Assembly (NCBI RefSeq): GCF_047238185.1
Contig: NZ_JBDFMI010000001.1
Coordinates: forward strand, 2,418,001-2,482,000
From: Bacillus_AD sp047238185
Lineage (GTDB): Bacteria; Bacillota; Bacilli; Bacillales; DSM-1321
Length of the DNA stretch: 64,000 nucleotides
Direction: 5' to 3'
Shown here: in pieces, positions 42,562 through 51,491 of the stretch
How the letters are laid out: each line of letters begins with the position of its first letter
Numbering within the stretch: the stretch's first letter is position 1
Notes under the pieces: generated by a model
Database searches by the model: none
What the model was told of the DNA's origin: nothing
Seen by the model: the letters and a program-made list of their open reading frames with translations, nothing else
Translations under genes and position numbers: made by a program

Positions 42562-44418
42562 TTACATAAATGGGAAAAACAACGGAATGGCCAAAATGGC
42601 TATGATCCCGATAAATACTTGCAGCGGAAGACTAACCCGGAGGAAATCAGCATATTTGTAACCACCCGCTGTCATGACAAGTGTGTTTGTCGGTGAGGCG
42701 ATAGTTGAAAAGCTCATACTGGCGGCTACCGCTATCCCTACAACTATAGGCTCAGGATTTATGCCCATTCCTAACGCAGCTGTCAGTGCAATAGGCGCAA
42801 GTAAAATAGTTGTTGCAACAGAATTCATGAATTGGGACAAGAGAGACGTTATGATATAAAAAGCTATAAGCAGGCCGTATGCGCCATAATCGCCAACCAA
42901 GGCTTGCAGCGAATTGCTTAGCAATTGTGTTCCTCCAGTTTTGCCCAACGCAGTGGCGACTGGCAGAAGAGTAGCAATTACTATCACGATTTCCAGGTTG
43001 ACCCGTTTATATGCAGATTCGACCGATTGTATACAGCCTAAAGCAACCATTAGAAAGGCAGACAGTAAAATACTTGTCACTGCGGACATTAATTGAAATG
43101 TCAGAAGGATTAGCATGAGGAGCATAATCAGTGCGGCTATAGGTGCTTTTCCGGAGGTCTCTGTCTCTTTGCGCTCATCGGATTTAGAACCAATGACGAC
43201 CAAATCATCTTTTTGGTTTGAAATCAAATCGATGTTTTTCCATTTGCCATGGACCAATAAGGCATCTCCTATTTTCAGCTTTTGCCTTCCCAAATCAGTG
43301 TGTATATAGTCCCCTTTTCGATTGATGGCAAGTACATTGCATGAATATTGTTCACGGAAATGAAGATCCGCTATTGTCAAATTTTCAAGGCTAGAATGCG
43401 GTGCCAGTAGAATCTCTGTCATTCCGTATGATTTCCGGAGAAAATGCGATTTGATCTCTTCAATGGCAAATGGCCGCTTTTCCAGCTCATAAGTGGAAAT
43501 GAAGTGATTAACCTCTTCTTCCTCCCCGAAAACCAACAGGAGATCGTTTGGGTAGAGTATTTCATTCGCTTTTGCCACAATAGAGCTTTTCGGATGCAAT
43601 AAGCTCATTTTATCCTTCGACTTTCTTTCTATTTCAATCACCGTTATTTCAAAACGCGTAGGAAGTTTAAGCTCTTCCAGCCTTTCGCCAATAATTTCGG
43701 ATGTTTCCGGCACATGGACAAAATGCAATTGGTCATATACTTTATAAAGTCCCGCCAATTCTCCGGCTGAAATAGATTTTCCTGGCGTAGAAATCGTCTC
43801 CTGGTCAATCGGCTGTATCTTTCTGCCGACCGTTAAAAAAAAGGCGATGCCGGCAATCAGGGCTATAAGGCCAATGCCTGTCATATCCAAAAACCCGAGA
43901 GAATCCAGTCCTTCCTTCGAAAGCACGTCGGCTATAATCAAGTTTGTGGGCGAACCGATCAAAGTGAGCAGCCCTCCCAGACTAGCCGCAAAAGTCAACG
44001 GCAGCAGGAACCTGGTTGGGTTGATCTTCAATTCAAAGGCGATACTCATGATGATTGGCAACAAAATAGCCACTGTTCCCGCACTGCTCATAACCGCACT
44101 GAACAAGCTTACCGTAATGAACATAATCATGATTAATTTTGTTTCACTGTTTCCGCTCATACGGAATAACGCGCTACCGACGGATTTTGCCAATCCGGAA
44201 TCAAAAATACCTGCACCCACTATGAATAATCCGCCTGTCATGATGACAACCGGATTTGCAAAACCGGATACAGCTTCTTCAGGAGTTACTATATGAAAAA
44301 CAGTCAGAGCCAATAAAGATCCCATCCCTATCAGATCTGCCCGTAATTTGCCTTGCAATAATAGTAAACACATAATCGCCACGATTATAAATGTGATAAT
44401 CATAGGTTGATTTATCAT
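42562..44418 (-). CDS. SLC13/DASS-type permease with two RCK_C domains
   Basis: 618-residue membrane transporter of the divalent-anion/Na+ symporter (DASS, SLC13) superfamily. Two helix bundles flank a central cytoplasmic insert of two RCK_C (TrkA_C) domains (KLPTRFEITVIEIERKSK and ILLAPHSSLENLTIADLHFR). Signature IGSPTNLIIADVL and the mirror ASPTNTLVMTAGG are the two SxPTN motifs of the pseudo-symmetric fold. The ATG at 44418 has GGGAGG five bases upstream. Substrate (sulfate, dicarboxylate or other anion) cannot be told. Confidence 0.85.
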   Translation of the reverse strand: MINQPMIITFIIVAIMCLLLLQGKLRADLIGMGSLLALTVFHIVTPEEAVSGFANPVVIMTGGLFIVGAGIFDSGLAKSVGSALFRMSGNSETKLIMIMFITVSLFSAVMSSAGTVAILLPIIMSIAFELKINPTRFLLPLTFAASLGGLLTLIGSPTNLIIADVLSKEGLDSLGFLDMTGIGLIALIAGIAFFLTVGRKIQPIDQETISTPGKSISAGELAGLYKVYDQLHFVHVPETSEIIGERLEELKLPTRFEITVIEIERKSKDKMSLLHPKSSIVAKANEILYPNDLLLVFGEEEEVNHFISTYELEKRPFAIEEIKSHFLRKSYGMTEILLAPHSSLENLTIADLHFREQYSCNVLAINRKGDYIHTDLGRQKLKIGDALLVHGKWKNIDLISNQKDDLVVIGSKSDERKETETSGKAPIAALIMLLMLILLTFQLMSAVTSILLSAFLMVALGCIQSVESAYKRVNLEIVIVIATLLPVATALGKTGGTQLLSNSLQALVGDYGAYGLLIAFYIITSLLSQFMNSVATTILLAPIALTAALGMGINPEPIVVGIAVAASMSFSTIASPTNTLVMTAGGYKYADFLRVSLPLQVFIGIIAILAIPLFFPFM

Positions 44419-44727
44419 TAGAACCTCCCACTTAATAGCACTATACAATAAAATCACATGTATGATTGGATTAAACATAAATCCATAATGCAGGTGTCAG
44501 GTTAACTTTAACCTACTGCTTGCTATCTTACTCATGCATTTACTCTTTATATAGCTTCTATATCATAATAAACAGAACTTATTCATCTGATTATTTCATA
44601 TATATCAATCATAATACAATTTGAATACAAAATGTAAACATTTATTCACTTCAACTGTTTAATCTTATCGCATACGGGGATTTATTTCATTAAAATGGTT
44701 ACATGCCCATGGTGAGGAGGCGGAAAA
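44419..44727. other. Divergent region SLC13 permease / ykuE with inverted repeat
   Basis: About 310 AT-rich bases with the promoters of both genes. AGGTTAA-CT-TTAACCT at 44499-44514 is a perfect 7+7 inverted repeat about 80 bp upstream of the permease gene, possibly an operator. No gene. Confidence 0.45.
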
Positions 44728-45594
44728 ATGGTGGAAAATCCGGTACTATCAAGAAGAGATTTTATAAAAAAGATCCTTACATATATTCTTATTGCCCTTG
44801 GATGGGGCTATGGCATCAAATGGTATTCAAAATATGTAGAGCCATTCTGGCTTGAATCATCTGTTTTTTCCATTAATGACAGCATCATCCCCAAGAGCTT
44901 CCATCAAAGCAGGATTGTCCAGTTCAGCGACACTCATTTAGGCTTCCATTTCAGCATCCGCCAACTAAAAAAGACAGTCAAAACGATCAATTCACTGCAG
45001 CCGGACTTAATCATCTTTACAGGAGATCTAATGGATGAACCTGGTTCGTTCAAAAAAAGCCAACACATTATTCCCGTATTACGTTCATTAAAAGCCACAT
45101 ATGGAAAAATAGCCATCTATGGAAACCATGATCACGGTTCTAATGGAACAATATTATTTAGAGACATCATGGAAGCCTCCCAATTTAAGGTTCTTCGCAA
45201 TGAAAACATGGCTATCACATCAAAAGCAGGTGAATCCATCTATATCGCCGGGATTGATGAACCGATGATTGGTACGCCGGACTGGTACAAGACCTTGAGG
45301 CATATTCCTTCGGACCAATTTTGCTTACTTCTTTCCCATGCCCCTGATTTAGCCGATTCCGCCAGCAAGAAAGGGGTGCATGCACAGCTTAGTGGGCATA
45401 GCCACGGGGGCCAGATTCAAATTCCTTTTGCAGGACCGCTTATTACACCTCCTTACGCAAAAAAATATTACGAAGGATCGTATATGGTAAACAGTATGAA
45501 GTTGTTTGTCAACAGGGGCTTGGGGACTACCAGAATTCCTTATCGATTCTTTTCACGCCCTGAAGTAACATCCATTACTTTGTTATCCTACTAG
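44728..45594 (+). CDS. ykuE: YkuE, Tat-exported metallophosphoesterase
   Basis: 288 residues with a twin-arginine signal (SRRDFIKK, then a hydrophobic stretch) and a calcineurin-type phosphoesterase domain: FSDTHLGFH, IFTGDLMDE, YGNHDH and LSGHSHGGQI. B. subtilis YkuE is a Tat (TatAyCy) substrate held in the cell wall and thought to act on undecaprenyl or lipid-linked phosphates. SD GGAGG seven bases before the ATG. Confidence 0.93.
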   Translation: MVENPVLSRRDFIKKILTYILIALGWGYGIKWYSKYVEPFWLESSVFSINDSIIPKSFHQSRIVQFSDTHLGFHFSIRQLKKTVKTINSLQPDLIIFTGDLMDEPGSFKKSQHIIPVLRSLKATYGKIAIYGNHDHGSNGTILFRDIMEASQFKVLRNENMAITSKAGESIYIAGIDEPMIGTPDWYKTLRHIPSDQFCLLLSHAPDLADSASKKGVHAQLSGHSHGGQIQIPFAGPLITPPYAKKYYEGSYMVNSMKLFVNRGLGTTRIPYRFFSRPEVTSITLLSY

Positions 45595-45612
45595 CAGCCT
45601 TTCCAGCTAAAC

Positions 45613-45637
45613 AAGGGAGAATGAGCCATTCCCCCTT
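45613..45637. terminator. Weak hairpin between convergent ykuE and GGDEF-EAL genes
   Basis: AAGGGAGAAT / ATTCCCCCTT with one mismatch and a 5-base loop. No clear T-run. Confidence 0.4.
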
Positions 45638-45655
45638 GACAGCATCCACGAAAAA

Positions 45656-47758
45656 CTATTTGTTAAAATACTTTTGTTCAATTTCTTCTATCGGCAATGG
45701 CCTGCTGTAGAAAAATCCCTGTGCTTTTTGACAGCTGACTTTCTTTAGGAAATCCGCTTGCTCTTCACTTTCGACCCCCTCTGCGATTACTTCCAGGCCA
45801 AGATTTTGGGCAAGGTGTATAATCGTTGTGATGATGGCTTCATCCTTTTGGTCACAAAGCACTTCTTTAATGAAGGATTGGTCGATTTTTAATGTATCCA
45901 AAGGGAATTGCTTCAGATAACTGAGTGAAGAATATCCTGTACCGAAGTCATCCACGGATATCGATACACCAAGCTTCTTCAACCCATTGAGTGTCCTTAG
46001 GGCCTCCGTCGTATCCTGCATTGCCCCTTCTGTAATTTCTATCTCTAATTGGATAGGATCAATTTTATACTTATCTAACAGGCAAGAAATATGCTCTATT
46101 AATGCAGGCTGCAAAAATTGCTTTGGAGAAAGATTAACGGCCACTTTTAATGGGGGATACCCCATATTGTCCCAATGCCTGATCATTTTGCACACTTCTT
46201 CAATGACCCATTTCCCGATCGGTATAATTAATCCTGTTTCCTCGGCAATCGGGATAAAATCAGCAGGGGAAACAAACCCGAGCTTTTCATTATTCCATCG
46301 CAATAGAGCTTCAAAGCTTGTCACAAGTCCATTTTTCAAATCTATTTGCGGCTGAAGATACAAGCTTAATTCATTCTTTTCCAGAGCCCTCCTCAAATTG
46401 GTTTCAAGCATCACGATAGCCGGTATATGCTCATTTAATTCATGATTATAGAATTGGAAATGGGCTTTTCCTCTGGCCTTCACTTGAAATAATGCGCTGT
46501 CCGCCTTCCTGAGCAATGTTTCACCATCGCGCCCATCCAACGGAAACATCGAAATGCCAATGCTCGGTGTAACGAACCATTCATGGCCATCGAGTACAAA
46601 TGGTATTGAAAAAGCAGTGAATATTTTTGCAGCAAAGTGAGTAACCTCATGGCGTTCAACCTCTGATATAAGGATGACGAATTCATCCCCGCTTATACGG
46701 TATACCTGGTAAAAGGTCTCGTCAATGAATGTTAATCGTTCTCCAACCTTCTTCAAAAGCAAATCTCCGGTGGAGTGCCCAAGCGTTTCGTTAAATAATT
46801 TAAAACGGTCAAGATCGATATAAAGCAGAGCAGCTTCTGTTTCATTCTTGGAAGATTTATAGATTATATGCTCCAGATCCTTTAGTAAAGCCTTTCTATT
46901 AAACAATCCGGTTACTTGATCGTGGTATGACATATATTGAATTAATTCCAGGCTCTTTGATTGCTGTGTTATATCCCTGAAAATAATGTAGGTCCCTTTC
47001 ACCTCTTCATTCACAACAATGGGCACAAACTTCATATAGACAGATAATGATGTCCCTTTCTTATGTATCAAGCTGCATTCATCAAAATCAAGCGCAAGCC
47101 CTTTGAAGGAATTCCTGAAGACCTGTTTAAAATGCGGCAGGTTATCATCATTGACCATGTCAAAGAATGAACGATCCTTCAGCTCTTTTTCATCATAGCC
47201 CAAAAGTTTTTTGGAAGAAGGGTTGCAGGATACTACTTTCCCCTTTGCATCTATTGAAATAATGCCATCCAAATTGTGGTCAATGACAGATTTATATAAT
47301 TGGATATTTTCCAATAACTCCTTTTCGTTCAACGCATGCGATAAAGAATGCTTAGCATTCACAGCTATATACCGAACGGTGTGTTCTTTATCCTTTAATG
47401 GATAAAGCGCTATATCCCAGGTCGACGGATTAGCATGGGAGCACATCCAATCAGACTGCGAAAGCAACTCACTTTTGCTTTCCGTTACGCGTTCGCATTC
47501 CTTCTTCAATAATGCTGATACTTCTTCGGAATGAACCTCATCAATTGTGCGCCCAATCCAGTTCTGTATTTTCCTTTTACGGCTTACCGCCATTGAGTTT
47601 GCATAAACATACCGGAATAGACCTTCTTTTTCCACCCGCAACATGATATAGCACTCTTCTACCATGTCAAATATACTATGGAATAAATCATATTCTTGCA
47701 AAGAAATAGATTTATTGTTTTTGCCGTCGTCAAAATTGATTTGTTCTCTATTCCTCAT
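45656..47758 (-). CDS. PAS-GGDEF-EAL protein, c-di-GMP turnover
   Basis: About 700 cytoplasmic residues without membrane segments. A PAS-like N-terminal sensor (residues 20-140), a clear PAS domain (YKSVIDHNLDGIISIDAKGK), a GGDEF domain with SGDEF in place of GGDEF (YRISGDEFVILISE), and a complete EAL domain (FEALLRW, EITEGAMQD, DDFGTGYSSLSYL). Some SGDEF cyclases are active, so both synthesis and hydrolysis are possible. The EAL catalytic residues look intact, favouring phosphodiesterase function. The start is ambiguous: three start codons lie within four codons; the ATG at 47758 is used because AGGG lies ten bases upstream. Confidence 0.88.
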   Translation of the reverse strand: MRNREQINFDDGKNNKSISLQEYDLFHSIFDMVEECYIMLRVEKEGLFRYVYANSMAVSRKRKIQNWIGRTIDEVHSEEVSALLKKECERVTESKSELLSQSDWMCSHANPSTWDIALYPLKDKEHTVRYIAVNAKHSLSHALNEKELLENIQLYKSVIDHNLDGIISIDAKGKVVSCNPSSKKLLGYDEKELKDRSFFDMVNDDNLPHFKQVFRNSFKGLALDFDECSLIHKKGTSLSVYMKFVPIVVNEEVKGTYIIFRDITQQSKSLELIQYMSYHDQVTGLFNRKALLKDLEHIIYKSSKNETEAALLYIDLDRFKLFNETLGHSTGDLLLKKVGERLTFIDETFYQVYRISGDEFVILISEVERHEVTHFAAKIFTAFSIPFVLDGHEWFVTPSIGISMFPLDGRDGETLLRKADSALFQVKARGKAHFQFYNHELNEHIPAIVMLETNLRRALEKNELSLYLQPQIDLKNGLVTSFEALLRWNNEKLGFVSPADFIPIAEETGLIIPIGKWVIEEVCKMIRHWDNMGYPPLKVAVNLSPKQFLQPALIEHISCLLDKYKIDPIQLEIEITEGAMQDTTEALRTLNGLKKLGVSISVDDFGTGYSSLSYLKQFPLDTLKIDQSFIKEVLCDQKDEAIITTIIHLAQNLGLEVIAEGVESEEQADFLKKVSCQKAQGFFYSRPLPIEEIEQKYFNK

Positions 47759-48009
47759 AACCATCACACCCTATGTGTATATTGATTTTTGGCAGTCATT
47801 TATGCGCGTTTATTTCTATAATAGCTTATCAGATAAAAACCGTACATAACCTTCTTAAAATTCAATAAAAGACGATGCAGCTTTAGGCTGATTGGCCCAT
47901 TTATTCTGGTTTCCGCAAACCTCTTTACTGAATAGCTAATTAAAAGCGTACAGGCTCCAATCCAAAAACTCTCCATATACTGTAAAGAATACAGAACGGA
48001 GGTATCTAC

Positions 48010-48384
48010 ATGTACGGTCCCATTTTGCCAACACACAACTCTTACATGTTCTATCCTATGCCAAGTCCTGTCCCTTATAGGGCCTCATATACAGACCAAA
48101 GCTGGAACCAAACAATTGTCAATCAGGAAGACCAACGCTTTTTCCCTTTCTTCCTTCCCTTTGTAGCAGGATTAGCGATAGGGCCTCTGCTTTTTAACCG
48201 GCCTTGTTGTCCGCCCCCTTATCCGCCTTATCCGCCTTATCCCCCTGCCCCAATGCCTTACGCTCCCATGCCGTATGGGACGGTTCCTGCGGGTTTTCCG
48301 CCAGGATCCTTTAATCAAATACAACAAGGAAATACGCCGGTATACGGAGGCATCACAGAAAACGTTAATATATATACAAAATAA
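48010..48384 (+). CDS. Pro/Tyr-rich protein, spore-coat-like
   Basis: 124 residues with a hydrophobic middle (FFPFFLPFVAGLAIGPLLF) then a double Cys and a YPPYPPYPP repeat, ending in a Gly/Asn tail. This composition is typical of small coat or exosporium proteins of spore formers, but I recognise no named family. A sigma-E-like -10 (CATATACT) lies about 35 bases upstream, without a matching -35. SD GGAGGT before the ATG. Confidence 0.55.
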   Translation: MYGPILPTHNSYMFYPMPSPVPYRASYTDQSWNQTIVNQEDQRFFPFFLPFVAGLAIGPLLFNRPCCPPPYPPYPPYPPAPMPYAPMPYGTVPAGFPPGSFNQIQQGNTPVYGGITENVNIYTK

Positions 48385-48405
48385 GTTCATTGCCTGGCCA
48401 TATTT

Positions 48406-48448
48406 CAGTAAAAAAGCTGTTTTCATCACTAAAACAGCTTTTTTACTG
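48406..48448 (+). terminator. Perfect 18-bp terminator hairpin
   Basis: CAGTAAAAAAGCTGTTTT / AAAACAGCTTTTTTACTG around a 7-base loop, after the Pro/Tyr-rich gene. Confidence 0.85.
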
Positions 48449-48662
48449 TTTACAATTATTGAAATACGGATACAAATAGAAGGAAGACTATATAATAGAA
48501 AAAAACACGTAAATCTTCCTTCCTTATATAAAATTTCACACTATGAAAAAAGTATGAAACAAATATTAAATAGTAGAGAATATTTTGATGTTTCTATCAC
48601 TTTAACGCAGCAGAATGCTATAATGATATTAGTTAATAAATCCAGAGAAAGGAGTTGCAAGA

Positions 48663-49160
48663 ATGAATCAGAGAGCAGATATCCAACATCCCAGTAAAGA
48701 AGAAGAGCTTCCCCAAGCCATTTTTATCATCAATAAACATGCTAAGGCAGCTCCGCAACCCAAAACACTGTATCAAATGAAACAAATGGCAATCCAAAAG
48801 ATGCTGAAAGAAGGAAAAGCGAAGAAGCTTGGATTGCACTTCTCCAACAATCCCAAAAATGCCCAACAGCAATCAGATGTCATTATCCAATGCGGAAAGT
48901 ATATTTTTCATTTACCTCCGTCAAAGGAAGATATTAAGAAATTACCTCATCTAGGAAATCGCGCAAATGATAAGCGCAACCCAAAAACATACATGTCCTT
49001 ATCTAGGGCAAAAGCCATTATATATAACTACATCGGACCTATGGAGAAGCCATTGGATAAAAAAGCTGCCACCCGTTATTCTCCATATAAAAAGAAGCAA
49101 AGTGTTAAAAAAACATCTACCATTTTTACCTCTTCCTTTTTGGGAAAAGATATATATTAA
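48663..49160 (+). CDS. ykyB: YkyB-like conserved protein
   Basis: 165 residues, basic. Core ALREADY typical of YkyB: AIFIINKHAKAAPQPKTLY, LKEGKAKKLGLHFSNNPKNA, and PHLGNRANDKRNPKTYMSLS. PF14177-type; function unknown. It neighbours cheV as in B. subtilis. SD AAAGGAG eight bases before the ATG. Confidence 0.9.
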   Translation: MNQRADIQHPSKEEELPQAIFIINKHAKAAPQPKTLYQMKQMAIQKMLKEGKAKKLGLHFSNNPKNAQQQSDVIIQCGKYIFHLPPSKEDIKKLPHLGNRANDKRNPKTYMSLSRAKAIIYNYIGPMEKPLDKKAATRYSPYKKKQSVKKTSTIFTSSFLGKDIY

Positions 49161-49250
49161 ATATACTGCGTTGCCAAAAGAAAACGGTAATCTCCGTTTA
49201 TCCCGGACAAGCTTAAGACGGAGCACTGACATAATGAATAGCTTTTTTAG

Positions 49251-49287
49251 AAGGAAAAGGATAGCGAATTGCTATCCTTTTCTTTTA
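49251..49287. terminator. Bidirectional terminator ykyB / cheV
   Basis: AAAAGGATAGC / GCTATCCTTTT with a 5-base loop. Confidence 0.9.
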
Positions 49288-49341
49288 GAAACAAAGAGCA
49301 ATTCGCCTCCTGGCTCTGCTCATTTTTATTGTAATTGCATC

Positions 49342-50247
49342 TTACAGAACATATTGGTCAATATAGGCAATTAGTTCTGCAATTTCAGGTTTACTTATTT
49401 GAGCATCCGCTCCGACCATCTGGCCTTTATGCCGCAGGTCGTCTGTGATCAGGGATGAAAAAATAATGACCGGCAATTTGGATAAAGCTTTCTCTTCTTT
49501 GATTCTGCGAGTAAGATGATGTCCGTCCATTTGCGGCATTTCAATATCTGTTACGACAATTTGGACATGGTCTTCTATTTTATCTCCTTTGGAAATGATA
49601 TTTTCCAAATAATTCAGCGCATCCTGCCCATTCTCAAAGAAATCCACATTATCAAATCCAGCTTCTTGGAGCGTATCATGAAGCAGCTTTCTCAATAATG
49701 GTGAATCTTCCGCTACAACGATCTTTTTATCAGTTCGTTGCCTATGTCCCAATTTCTTGACTTGCTGTACATTAATGCCTGATTCAGGATTGATTTCTAC
49801 CACTATTTTTTCAAAATCCAGCAATAGGATCATTTCGCCATTTAGCTTGATAACTCCGATAATCTGGCTTTCAAGCCCTTGATACATATCTGAAGGTTTT
49901 TCGATTTGCTTCCAGGATATACGATGGATTTGGGTAACATTATGGACATGGAATACTACTTTTTGCTTATTAAACTCCGCCACAATGAATTTATCCTGTT
50001 CAGGAGTCAATGAGGGGGGATAACCCAAAGCTTTTGCGACATCCACGACAGGCAGTACCTCTTCGCGGAGTTCAATAATTCCTTCTACATACGAATGAGC
50101 CTGGGGAACAAACGTAATCGGAACTGGATTGATAATTTCTTTCACTTTTATGACATTGATGCCAAATTTATTATTCCCCAATCCGAATTCGACTATTTCA
50201 AGCTCATTTGTCCCGCTTTCCAATAAAATTCCTTTATGATCTTCCAT
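49342..50247 (-). CDS. cheV: CheV, CheW-response regulator coupling protein
   Basis: 301 residues: an N-terminal CheW-like coupling domain (ELEIVEFGLGNNKFGINVIK) that binds receptors and CheA, and a C-terminal receiver domain with phospho-acceptor Asp234 in VVTDIEMPQMDG and the acidic pair AEDSPL. CheV phosphorylation mediates chemotaxis adaptation in B. subtilis. It implies a motile host. A sigma-D-like promoter lies about 140 bases upstream. Confidence 0.94.
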   Translation of the reverse strand: MEDHKGILLESGTNELEIVEFGLGNNKFGINVIKVKEIINPVPITFVPQAHSYVEGIIELREEVLPVVDVAKALGYPPSLTPEQDKFIVAEFNKQKVVFHVHNVTQIHRISWKQIEKPSDMYQGLESQIIGVIKLNGEMILLLDFEKIVVEINPESGINVQQVKKLGHRQRTDKKIVVAEDSPLLRKLLHDTLQEAGFDNVDFFENGQDALNYLENIISKGDKIEDHVQIVVTDIEMPQMDGHHLTRRIKEEKALSKLPVIIFSSLITDDLRHKGQMVGADAQISKPEIAELIAYIDQYVL

Positions 50248-50677
50248 TTTGTTTTAACCTGCCTTATTCGTTTATTCGATTATTTCCTTGCATGCACTTA
50301 ATCGCAAGCGCTCATTTCCTGTTCCGCAATTCAAAATAGACTGTTTTTAATAAATGTATATATTGAAAACATACTATACTGGTTATATCGGACTATATAA
50401 GAACATATTTTAGACAATCTGCAGATTTTAAAGGAAATGGCCTATAGTTTTCTGCGGCTGCACCCAACTTATAAAAACCCCTGACACCATTGTTTGTTCT
50501 GCACACTCTTTCTTCATTTTCCCAAACTGTAGCCTTCAGCAGATAGATTTAAATGTATGCACCGATCAATCTTTTCGGTTTTGTATCCAAAAAAACGCCT
50601 TTTGGGCCGATTCGAGTCCTGCCTGATAGGGAGTATGATGTGCCATTTCGGGTCTGGCCGTTTCCCTTTTTTCTTAT
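50248..50677. other. cheV upstream region
   Basis: About 430 bases with the cheV leader and promoter. Frames of 62-70 codons between 50514 and 50741 are shadows without an SD. Confidence 0.45.
50385..50412 (-). promoter_or_regulatory. Candidate sigma-D promoter of cheV
   Basis: TAAA, 16 bases, TCCGATAT on the minus strand, near the sigma-D consensus TAAA-N15-GCCGATAT. cheV is sigma-D dependent in B. subtilis. Confidence 0.5.
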
Positions 50678-50717
50678 AAAAAACCCCTGTACCTTTATGT
50701 ATAAGGCACAGGGGTTT
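50678..50717 (-). terminator. Terminator of the RDD gene
   Basis: AAACCCCTGT / ACAGGGGTTT with inner CCTT/AAGG pairing, then six T on the minus strand. Confidence 0.88.
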
Positions 50718-50727
50718 GTCATTCATT

Positions 50728-51204
50728 TTATTGAGCTTTGACTACAACTGTTTTTGCAATCTTATCATGCAAGGTTTGTTTCTTTTTGGTGAAAAAGTAC
50801 ATAATATACCCGATGAACATCAAGCTCGAGAGAAAAATCATCGAAATATGGCGGATAACAGCTGTTAGGAAACTGATTCTTTCACCATTAACACTGGTTA
50901 CCTTATTGTTGAATAGTTTTTTCCCTACGGTCGCTTGCCATTTAGAAGACTGCAGGATTGAATAATACAATATACTTATTATAAGTGTTATAAACATGTA
51001 GCCCGAATTATCCGCCATCGAATAGTTTGGATCGGATAGCTTGGCAGGATCAAAGGATATACCCATCAAAGAAAAGATCCCTATTGTTTCCAGTACTGAA
51101 ATAATGGCGCTTAATATTAACCCATCCACTACGTATGAACCCAACCGGCTCCAAAAGGATGAATAATTAGCATTGTGCTGAACAGCTGATTGTTTGTCTG
51201 TCAA
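50728..51204 (-). CDS. RDD-family membrane protein
   Basis: 158 residues, four membrane segments. Starts with SSFWSRLGSYVVDGLILSAI, whose Arg-Asp pattern is typical of RDD, then SKWQATVGKKLFNNKV and a C-terminal charged KKKQTLHDKIAKTVV motif. TTG start with AGGAGG nine bases upstream. Function unknown; RDD proteins include Na+/H+ exchangers. Confidence 0.85.
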   Translation of the reverse strand: MTDKQSAVQHNANYSSFWSRLGSYVVDGLILSAIISVLETIGIFSLMGISFDPAKLSDPNYSMADNSGYMFITLIISILYYSILQSSKWQATVGKKLFNNKVTSVNGERISFLTAVIRHISMIFLSSLMFIGYIMYFFTKKKQTLHDKIAKTVVVKAQ

Positions 51205-51491
51205 TGTATAAAGCCTCCTAAGATGTCTGTATAATCTTTTTCAATCTCCCCTCGACTTTTCAAGCAAAGATTGACTATAGAAGATTGATTAGTCATCAAC
51301 CCCCATCATTATATCAACATAATTACTATTCCCTTAATAAATCTATTAGTTTTAATATTCTGATGGCCAACCCCTAATTCAACTATAGTTTCCCTCATAT
51401 CTTCTACCTTATTCCTATATAAGCTGCAACGGATTGAGCAAGAGAACGACAAAAGTGATACACTATACAAAGAATAAAAGGAGGCTTTGGT

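Noticed and set aside
50560..50640. tRNA-like T-arm (GATTCGAGTCC)
   Set aside because: The flanking bases do not form a T-stem or acceptor stem, and no anticodon arm is present.
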